Positions 17,896-23,915 of a stretch of 64,000 nt of DNA are shown piece by piece. The stretch is from the NCBI GenBank assembly GCA_023437225.1, contig JAEZGS010000016.1:1-64000 (forward strand). Reading direction: 5' to 3'. The DNA is from Bacteroidota bacterium. GTDB taxonomy: Bacteria > Bacteroidota > Bacteroidia > Chitinophagales > Chitinophagaceae. A program made the position numbers and the translations under genes. A model generated the notes under the pieces. That model did not search any database. It was not told the origin of the DNA and saw only the letters and a program-made list of their open reading frames with translations. Position 1 is the first letter of the stretch; every line of letters begins with the position of its first letter.

Positions 17896-18638
17896 TGCGA
17901 ACATTCGGATTGATCGGATTTCCACTGACTCATTCTTTTTCGCAACGATATTTCACCGAAAAGTTTGCGAACGAACAGATCAATGATGCACAGTATCTGA
18001 ACTTTCCGTTGGATGATATCGAAGATTTAAAAACTTTACTTCATCAACGTAATGATCTCGTTGGCCTCAACGTTACGATCCCCTATAAAGAACAAGTCAT
18101 TCCTTATCTGTATTCATGTAATGAAATTGTCAATGAGATTCAGGCATGTAATTGCATCAAGATCATTGACGACAAGTTGTTTGGGTTCAATACCGATGTT
18201 GAAGGCTTCAGAATATCGCTTCAAAAAAAATTAAAGCCACATCATACACGCGCACTCGTGTTGGGAGAGGGTGGTGCAGCCAAGGCAGTCGCATATGCCT
18301 TGAAACAACTGGACATTTCTTACCTGACAGTTTCAAGGCGTGGTAACAATGCTGCAGGCTCGGTTCAATATCATCAGCTCAATGATGAGATGATGGAAGA
18401 ATTCACGCTGATCATCAATACAACTCCACTCGGCATGGCGCCGAACATTGAACAGGCGCCGCAGATTCCTTACTCCGCATTAACACCGCGCCATTATTTA
18501 TTTGATGTCGTTTATAATCCTGCTAAAACCATGTTCCTTCAACTTGGTGAAGACAAAGGAGCAGCAATAGAGAACGGCCTGGAAATGCTTACACTGCAGG
18601 CTGAAGCAGCATGGAAGATATGGAATGAAGTGCATTAA
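17895..18638 (+). CDS. aroE: Shikimate dehydrogenase
   Basis: NADPH-dependent reduction of 3-dehydroshikimate to shikimate in aromatic amino acid synthesis. 247 residues, slightly short but normal for Bacteroidota. Motifs: GFPLTHSFSQ near residue 8 (substrate serines), NVTIPYK (catalytic Lys, near 60), GFNTDVEGF, and the NADP-binding GEGGAAKAVAYAL near 124. NTTPLGM near 176 is also typical. The ATG overlaps the comA-like stop codon, and the 3' end faces the thioesterase gene 9 bases away. Confidence 0.95.
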   Translation: MRTFGLIGFPLTHSFSQRYFTEKFANEQINDAQYLNFPLDDIEDLKTLLHQRNDLVGLNVTIPYKEQVIPYLYSCNEIVNEIQACNCIKIIDDKLFGFNTDVEGFRISLQKKLKPHHTRALVLGEGGAAKAVAYALKQLDISYLTVSRRGNNAAGSVQYHQLNDEMMEEFTLIINTTPLGMAPNIEQAPQIPYSALTPRHYLFDVVYNPAKTMFLQLGEDKGAAIENGLEMLTLQAEAAWKIWNEVH

Positions 18639-18647
18639 TCCCTGCGT

Positions 18648-19079
18648 TTAAACCGTAAGTCTTTGTTGTGCCGCGGCAGGAAGTTTTGCAACTTTTCTGT
18701 TCTCGTAATTGAAACAGATCATACCTGTTTTCGCAAAGGCAACGTCAATGATAACATCGCCCGATCGCTTTTCAAGTTTGTAATAGAGATTGAATCCAAC
18801 GCGTGAAAATTCTGATGCGGTTACGTAGGCTGTTATTACATCGCCATAAAAAAGCTCGGCTTTGAATTCTATCGCGGCATCTGCCATGATAAGACTCGCG
18901 CCCTCCATATTAAGTTCAGAATATCCTAACGAAGCAAGGTATTGCACACGGGCTTCATGAATGATACTTAATATGGTGTCATTACCCACATGACCGCCAT
19001 AATTAAGATCAGTAATACGAACGGGAATATTTGTGTTGAAATGGAAGTTAGCAGGCAGTTCAATCTTAATCCTTGTCAT
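18648..19079 (-). CDS. Acyl-CoA thioesterase, 4-hydroxybenzoyl-CoA thioesterase-like (hotdog)
   Basis: 143 residues with a single hotdog fold. RITDLNYGGHVGNDTILSI (22-40) matches the 4HBT signature 'D-x-N-x-x-G-H-V-x-N', and IHEAR follows as the helix end with the catalytic acidic residue. Substrate is unknown. It lies 33 bases downstream of the anti-sigma-like gene on the same strand, so it may be the last gene of that operon. Confidence 0.85.
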   Translation of the reverse strand: MTRIKIELPANFHFNTNIPVRITDLNYGGHVGNDTILSIIHEARVQYLASLGYSELNMEGASLIMADAAIEFKAELFYGDVITAYVTASEFSRVGFNLYYKLEKRSGDVIIDVAFAKTGMICFNYENRKVAKLPAAAQQRLTV

Positions 19080-19112
19080 ACAACCGGAAGTTATGCAAAG
19101 ATTTGTTTTCTA

Positions 19113-19967
19113 TTATTGTTCCATCAAAAGCTCTTTCAATTCAAGTATATCCATGTAATTGCCGGAAGCAGGAACAAAGCCAGATCCATGAAACCGGTTT
19201 TTCCAATCTTCAAACCTGCTTATCCATGCAGCTTCGTCATGAGCGCGCTGAGATACGCCATACAACTTATCCAGCTGTGCAATAAATTTAGCGGAAAGCC
19301 TTGTCTTTTGCCCATTAGGAGAGGTAACTGTGATGTAACGTTCATTGTTATCAAGTACAAGGTCGGTATCCATTATAAGATTGCCGGATTCATCGGTGAT
19401 CAATGGTGCTGTTACCTGTATGTTTTCCGAACGAACGGGCTGAAGGTACTCATCTACATCAAAGTTCTTGAGACGCGGTCTGTTGTTTTGTCGTGGCCTG
19501 TTTCCACTCACTGAGCCTGACACATTATTGTTTGTGCGATCATTAGTAGCAAGTAAACCGGTTTGTTGTTGAACCTTTTCAGTTAGGTCCGGATTCACAA
19601 GCACCAGGTTGGGAATCGTTGTAAGTGTGGTGGCTTTTTTTGAACTGTTGTTGTTGAAAAATAAAAAGAATACGGCAACTGCTGCTACAACAAACACGGC
19701 TGCAACCGATGCGATCCGGCGCCAGTGCATTTGTATTACAGATGCCTCTGAAGAAGTTGTTTGCATCGTGTCAGAAGTACCATCGAGCTCCGCAACGATG
19801 TTTTGCCATACAATTGAAGGTGGTTCTATTTCAACAGAATTGATACGATCAGCAAGCGATTGGCCTGCAGTGCCCTCTGCTTCCAGCTTTGCCGCAATTG
19901 CGTTCCAGGTTCCGGTGGGTGGTTCTATTTCTAATTGCTGAAACCTGTATCGTAATTTGTCATCCAT
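19113..19967 (-). CDS. Probable anti-sigma factor, single-pass membrane protein
   Basis: 284 residues. The cytoplasmic N terminus holds two copies of a short motif 33 residues apart: EIEPPTGTWNAIAAKLE (13-29) and EIEPPSIVWQNIVAELD (46-62). A membrane helix follows at about 85-104, then a periplasmic part with an SPNGQKTRLSAKF segment. Its start overlaps the end of the ECF sigma gene by 8 bases, which is the standard sigma/anti-sigma arrangement. I infer that it holds that sigma factor at the membrane. There is no HxxxCxxC zinc motif, so it is not a ZAS-type protein. Confidence 0.72.
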   Translation of the reverse strand: MDDKLRYRFQQLEIEPPTGTWNAIAAKLEAEGTAGQSLADRINSVEIEPPSIVWQNIVAELDGTSDTMQTTSSEASVIQMHWRRIASVAAVFVVAAVAVFFLFFNNNSSKKATTLTTIPNLVLVNPDLTEKVQQQTGLLATNDRTNNNVSGSVSGNRPRQNNRPRLKNFDVDEYLQPVRSENIQVTAPLITDESGNLIMDTDLVLDNNERYITVTSPNGQKTRLSAKFIAQLDKLYGVSQRAHDEAAWISRFEDWKNRFHGSGFVPASGNYMDILELKELLMEQ

Positions 19968-20550
19968 TTTTTTCTTTATTATACGCTTTCTGGGTATCGC
20001 TTAAATACTGTGTCACTTTCTTCTGCAGGATTGCTTTGGCGCGGGCAAGTTGAGATTTACTTGTACCCTCGCTGATATTCAGCAATTCGCCTATCTCCTT
20101 ATGTGAATACCCTTCGATCACATACAGGTTGAATACGGTTCGATAGCCGGGTGATAGATCCTGGATCAGGTTAATGATATCTTTTTCCGCCAGACTGTCA
20201 ATCGCCGTGATGTCGGTGTCTTCAATCGTGCTTTCTTCTTTGTCGCTTACTGTCGATAGTTTCGCCGCTTTCTTCCTGTAATGTTCGATGGATGAATTGA
20301 TGAAAACACGTCTGATCCATCCCTCGAACGATCCTTCTGCCCGAAACCGGTGCAGGTTCTTATACACTTTTATAAATCCTTCCTGCAACAGATCCTGTGC
20401 ATCATCGCTGTTGTTCGCATAACGCATACAAACAGCGTACATCTTTGATGCAAACCTGTTGTACAGTTCTTCCTGCATTCGTCTGTCACCCGCGATACAT
20501 CCAGCTATTAAGTCGGATTCTGAAATTGTATGGTTGCTTTTTTGTAACAA
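19960..20550 (-). CDS. ECF-type RNA polymerase sigma factor
   Basis: 196 residues with region 2 (LYNRFASKMYAVCMRYANNS through DAQDLLQEGFIKVYKNL, about 27-68, with FEGWIRRVFIN after it) and region 4 (YRTVFNLYVIEGYSHKEIGE through GTSKSQLARAKAILQ, about 137-178). No regions 1.1 or 3. It overlaps the anti-sigma-like gene by 8 bases and starts 21 bases after the rdgB stop. Which promoters it reads cannot be told from sequence. Confidence 0.93.
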   Translation of the reverse strand: MLQKSNHTISESDLIAGCIAGDRRMQEELYNRFASKMYAVCMRYANNSDDAQDLLQEGFIKVYKNLHRFRAEGSFEGWIRRVFINSSIEHYRKKAAKLSTVSDKEESTIEDTDITAIDSLAEKDIINLIQDLSPGYRTVFNLYVIEGYSHKEIGELLNISEGTSKSQLARAKAILQKKVTQYLSDTQKAYNKEKNG

Positions 20551-20571
20551 ATTTTTTGAATGGGTTTTGGA

Positions 20572-21168
20572 TTACGCCTCCTGGTCGACCAATCGTTGCT
20601 GCAAAAATAAAACCAGCTGAGACGCTGCTTTTTGCCGGTGACTGAACTCATTTTTTTCTATCAGGTCCATTTCAGCAAAGGTTTTGGTTGATCCATCTGG
20701 AACAAATACAGGGTCATAACCGAAACCTTTACCACCACTGCGATGATTAGTGATCTGACCTTCGCAAATGCCTTCAAAAAAGTATTCTTCGCTGTCAAAC
20801 ATAAGGCATATAACTGTACGAAACCTGGCTTTCCTTGTGCCAGCATCTTCCAACTGCCCCAGCAACTTATCGATATTATCATCAGCATTCGCTTCGTCTC
20901 CGGCATATCTCGCAGAACGCACGCCTGGCGCGCCGTTAAGAGCTTCCACCTCGAGTCCTGTGTCTTCGCTGAAACAATTTTTACCAGTTAATTCATATAT
21001 CACACTGCATTTTTCACGGGCATTTTCTTCGAGCGTTGGGAATGGTTCGGGAATTTCTTTCTGAATTCCTGCCTGTTTCAATGAGATCACATTTATATGC
21101 GTGCCAATGGCAGATTGGATCTCGTTTACCTTGTGTTCATTATTTGTTGCGAAAATGAGTGTCGTCAT
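20572..21168 (-). CDS. rdgB: XTP/dITP diphosphatase (RdgB/HAM1)
   Basis: Hydrolyses non-canonical purine triphosphates (XTP, dITP, ITP) to monophosphates, which keeps them out of DNA. 198 residues from the ATG whose complement is 21166-21168; the N terminus MTTLIFATNNEHKVNEIQ is the family start (T/S-N-N-x-x-K). FSEDTGLEVEALNGAPGVRSARYAG around 70-93 and GKGFGYDPVFVP near 148 are further signatures. A start seven codons upstream would come within a base or so of the preceding stop. It sits 10 bases after the hypothetical gene and 21 before the sigma gene. Confidence 0.95.
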   Translation of the reverse strand: MTTLIFATNNEHKVNEIQSAIGTHINVISLKQAGIQKEIPEPFPTLEENAREKCSVIYELTGKNCFSEDTGLEVEALNGAPGVRSARYAGDEANADDNIDKLLGQLEDAGTRKARFRTVICLMFDSEEYFFEGICEGQITNHRSGGKGFGYDPVFVPDGSTKTFAEMDLIEKNEFSHRQKAASQLVLFLQQRLVDQEA

Positions 21169-21178
21169 GCGATTACTA

Positions 21179-21685
21179 TTACAATCCAAACATTTGTTTC
21201 AAAGCTCCCCAAAGCTTTGTTTTGATGCCCCTGGCGTTTTGTGAATCGCCCAGCATTTCTTTTAGGTCTGGCGCCACGGAAAATACATAGTTGTTATGGG
21301 ACGATACAACATAAGGCGCTGAATCAATGCCGATGATCCCGGCTGCATTATCGACACCCAATGCGATAAGTTTCTGAGGACGTAGCTGCTGTTCAATTTC
21401 AGATAAGCTGTACTCGTGTTTCGCAAGGTTAACAATGGCTACGTCAGCGAGTGTCAGATTGCAGGCTGCAAGCATTTTAGTTAGTAAAGAAAGCTCATCA
21501 TCCGGCAGGTATATTGCGTTCGATTTATGTACGAGAATGATCACCTCCTTAAGGTTGTTCCCTAAAAATTTTATGGAAGTCGATGGGGCAGTTTGATCTG
21601 CGGTTAATGTATCAACACTTACCAGGTTGTCCTTATAAAGGTCACGCAGTATGGAGGCAGATAAATTGAGTTCTTCGAAGCTCAT
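21179..21685 (-). CDS. Conserved hypothetical protein upstream of rdgB
   Basis: 168 residues, no signal peptide or membrane helix. Alternating strands and helices suggest a Rossmann-like alpha/beta domain: EVIILVHKS, then LADVAIVNLAK, then LIALGVDNAAGI. The final residues KLWGALKQMFGL form an amphipathic helix. The order of strands faintly recalls the uracil-DNA glycosylase-like fold, but I see no catalytic motif. First gene of a likely operon with rdgB and the sigma/anti-sigma pair. Function not assigned. Confidence 0.65.
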   Translation of the reverse strand: MSFEELNLSASILRDLYKDNLVSVDTLTADQTAPSTSIKFLGNNLKEVIILVHKSNAIYLPDDELSLLTKMLAACNLTLADVAIVNLAKHEYSLSEIEQQLRPQKLIALGVDNAAGIIGIDSAPYVVSSHNNYVFSVAPDLKEMLGDSQNARGIKTKLWGALKQMFGL

Positions 21686-21696
21686 GATGGATCTTC

Positions 21697-21710
21697 CCAG
21701 CAGCTGCTGG
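21697..21710. promoter_or_regulatory. Perfect 14-base palindrome CCAGCAGCTGCTGG
   Basis: It lies 11 bases upstream of the minus-strand hypothetical gene start at 21685, in the divergent region with ilvE. It could be an operator or a small hairpin in the leader. Confidence 0.35.
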
Positions 21711-21763
21711 ATTTGGTTTGCGTTTTGGCTTTGCCAGCCCGAACTTTGTTCGTTTCTTTGTAG

Positions 21764-21787
21764 CCCAAAAAAACACTATTTTTTGGG
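21764..21787. promoter_or_regulatory. Inverted repeat CCCAAAAAA...TTTTTTGGG before ilvE
   Basis: Two perfect 9-base arms (21764-21772, 21779-21787) with a 6-base loop, ending 22 bases before the ilvE ATG. The right arm overlaps a TA-N-rich TTTTG stretch that resembles a -7 element with one extra base. It may be an operator or a leader hairpin. Confidence 0.4.
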
Positions 21788-21809
21788 AGTGAACTTAAAA
21801 ACTTTTGAA

Positions 21810-22889
21810 ATGATAGCGGAACAGAACATCCGGGTAACCCGTGCGGAAAGAAGCAAACTGCACGATCTTTCACTTGAAGAACTTCCATTTGGCAGGTATT
21901 TTACTGACCATATGCTGGAAGCGGATTACATCAATGGTGAATGGAAGAATATTGAGGTCAAACCTTACCAACCCCTGGTTCTGGACCCATCGCTTGCGGC
22001 CTTTCATTACGGTCAGGCCATCTTCGAAGGCATTAAAGCTTACAGAAATGAGGAGGGAGATGCTTTCATCTTCCGTGCATACGACAATTTCAAGAGATTT
22101 AATGTGTCCGCTGAAAGGATGCAGATGCCAACGATTCCCGCGGATATATTCATTGAAGGTATGCGCCAATTGATCGAGCTGGATAAAAACTGGATCCCTG
22201 CAAAGCCAGATCATAGCCTCTACATCCGGCCGTTCATGATTGCAACAGATGAGATGCTTGGAGTAAAACCGTCCGATACCTATAAGTTCATGATCATCCT
22301 TAGTCCCACCGGGCCATACTTTGCGGCACCCATGCGGATATATGTGGAGGAATTTTTTACTAGAGCTGCCCCGGGCGGAGTAGGTTTCGCAAAAGCAGCA
22401 GGTAACTATGGGGGATCCATGCTTGCCACAGCCGAAGCAAAGAAAAAGGGCTACGACCAGGTTCTATGGACCGACGCTGAGACGCATAAAGTGGTGCAGG
22501 AAATTGGTGTGATGAACGTATTTTTCGTTGCTGGCAGTAAGGTGCTTACGCCTTGTCTCGATGAGGGAACCATCCTTGCCGGAGTTACGCGTGACACGGC
22601 GATCACGGTGTTAAGCGATATGGGCTATGACGTGCAGGAAAGGAAAGTGAATATTGATGAGCTGATCGAACTATATAAAGCAGGTGAACTGACAGAGGTG
22701 TTTGGCACAGGTACTGCCGCTGTTATCGCTCCTATTCGGGAATTGAAATACAAAGACTTCGTAATGACGTTCAACGTGGATGCTTATAAAGCAGGTCCGG
22801 GACTGAAGGCGATTGTTACCGATATTCGCGAGGGCAGGGCCGCTGACAAGTACGGATGGCTGGTGCCGTGTAAAGACTCGAATGCTTAG
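21810..22889 (+). CDS. ilvE: Branched-chain amino acid aminotransferase
   Basis: PLP-dependent transamination of leucine, isoleucine and valine with 2-oxoglutarate. 359 residues from the ATG at 21810; the open frame extends 53 codons upstream, but that part is cysteine- and tryptophan-rich and non-conserved. Family features: FEGIKAYR near residue 74, RPFMIATDE near 143, AAGNYGGSMLATAEAKKKGY near 196-215 with the PLP-site lysine in its C-terminal half, and FGTGTAAVIAPI near 300. Fold-type IV enzyme. Divergent from the rdgB operon. Confidence 0.95.
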   Translation: MIAEQNIRVTRAERSKLHDLSLEELPFGRYFTDHMLEADYINGEWKNIEVKPYQPLVLDPSLAAFHYGQAIFEGIKAYRNEEGDAFIFRAYDNFKRFNVSAERMQMPTIPADIFIEGMRQLIELDKNWIPAKPDHSLYIRPFMIATDEMLGVKPSDTYKFMIILSPTGPYFAAPMRIYVEEFFTRAAPGGVGFAKAAGNYGGSMLATAEAKKKGYDQVLWTDAETHKVVQEIGVMNVFFVAGSKVLTPCLDEGTILAGVTRDTAITVLSDMGYDVQERKVNIDELIELYKAGELTEVFGTGTAAVIAPIRELKYKDFVMTFNVDAYKAGPGLKAIVTDIREGRAADKYGWLVPCKDSNA

Positions 22890-22944
22890 AGTCGCTTTTT
22901 TGATCGAAAAACTATTTTTATTTTTTTTATTGAGGGATGGCTGT

Positions 22945-22952
22945 TACCTTTG
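22945..22952 (+). promoter_or_regulatory. Bacteroidota -7 element TACCTTTG before rpsL
   Basis: Full TAnnTTTG match ending 26 bases before the rpsL ATG at 22979. Confidence 0.6.
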
Positions 22953-22978
22953 CCGTCCCAAAAATTAAAAGGTTTAGA

Positions 22979-23359
22979 ATGCCTACAATACAGCAACTGG
23001 TAAGAAAAGGAAGAGAAATTATCAAGGCCAAAAGTAAGTCGCGGGCTTTGGATGCATGTCCATTCCGCCGTGGAGTTTGTACCCGTGTTTACACTACCAC
23101 TCCAAAGAAACCGAACTCTGCACTTCGTAAAGTAGCAAAGGTTCGCCTTACAAATAAAGTAGAGGTGATCGCTTACATACCTGGTGAAGGTCATAACCTT
23201 CAGGAGCACTCTATCGTGCTTGTAAGAGGTGGTCGTGTGAAGGATCTTCCCGGAGTTCGTTACCACATTGTTCGCGGTAGCCTCGACACTGCTGGTGTTA
23301 AGGACCGTAAGAAGAGCCGTTCGAAATACGGTACAAAACGTGAAAAAGCTAAGAAATAA
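22979..23359 (+). CDS. rpsL: 30S ribosomal protein S12
   Basis: 126 residues from [13 protein letters not shown], the universal S12 start; an in-frame upstream extension to 22937 runs across the promoter and is rejected. [12 protein letters not shown] holds the lysines where streptomycin-resistance changes usually occur; both are unchanged here, so the drug-sensitive form is expected. First gene of a short str operon with rpsG, 31 bases apart. Confidence 0.98.
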   Translation: MPTIQQLVRKGREIIKAKSKSRALDACPFRRGVCTRVYTTTPKKPNSALRKVAKVRLTNKVEVIAYIPGEGHNLQEHSIVLVRGGRVKDLPGVRYHIVRGSLDTAGVKDRKKSRSKYGTKREKAKK

Positions 23360-23390
23360 TCAATAAGTATATTTTCAAATCATTGTATAA

Positions 23391-23858
23391 ATGAGGAAGA
23401 CTAAAGCCAAAAAAATTGCCCCGGCACCAGACGCGCGTTTCAACGATGCGTTAGTAACCCGTTTCGTGAACAACCTGATGTGGGAGGGAAAGAAAAACAC
23501 CGCATTCAACATCTTCTATGATGCTGTTGATCGCATCAGCAAACAAACCGGCGATAATGGCTACGAGGTTTGGAAAAAAGCATTGGCTAATGTAACACCT
23601 GCTGTGGAGGTTAGAAGCCGTCGTATCGGTGGTGCTACATTCCAAATTCCATCTGAGGTTCGTGCAGATCGTAAGATCTCCCTGAGCATCAAATGGCTGA
23701 TCCGCTTCAGCCGTGAAAGAAACGGTAGAAGTATGTCTGAAAAACTTGCCAATGAAGTGATCGCAGCAAGTAAAGGTGAAGGTGGAGCTTTCAAAAAGAA
23801 AGAAGATACACACCGTATGGCTGAAGCTAATAAAGCTTTTGCTCACTTCCGCGTATAA
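23391..23858 (+). CDS. rpsG: 30S ribosomal protein S7
   Basis: 155 residues, the normal length; begins MRKTKAKKIAPAPDARF. Binds the 3' major domain of 16S rRNA. VEVRSRRIGGATFQIPSEVR near residue 78 is the S7 signature. Unlike in many bacteria, fusA does not follow directly: a terminator and two secreted-protein genes intervene. Confidence 0.98.
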   Translation: MRKTKAKKIAPAPDARFNDALVTRFVNNLMWEGKKNTAFNIFYDAVDRISKQTGDNGYEVWKKALANVTPAVEVRSRRIGGATFQIPSEVRADRKISLSIKWLIRFSRERNGRSMSEKLANEVIAASKGEGGAFKKKEDTHRMAEANKAFAHFRV

Positions 23859-23883
23859 CCCAACGCATTCTAAATATTCAGAT

Positions 23884-23906
23884 AGCCGCTGCGAAGCGGC
23901 TTTTTG
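23884..23906 (+). terminator. Rho-independent terminator after rpsG
   Basis: Stem AGCCGCT (23884-23890) and AGCGGCT (23895-23901) with a GCGA loop, followed by a T-rich tail. Confidence 0.85.
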
Positions 23907-23915
23907 TTTTTTCCG

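Noticed and set aside
22937..22978. N-terminal extension of S12
   Set aside because: The extra 14 codons cross the TACCTTTG promoter and are not part of S12.
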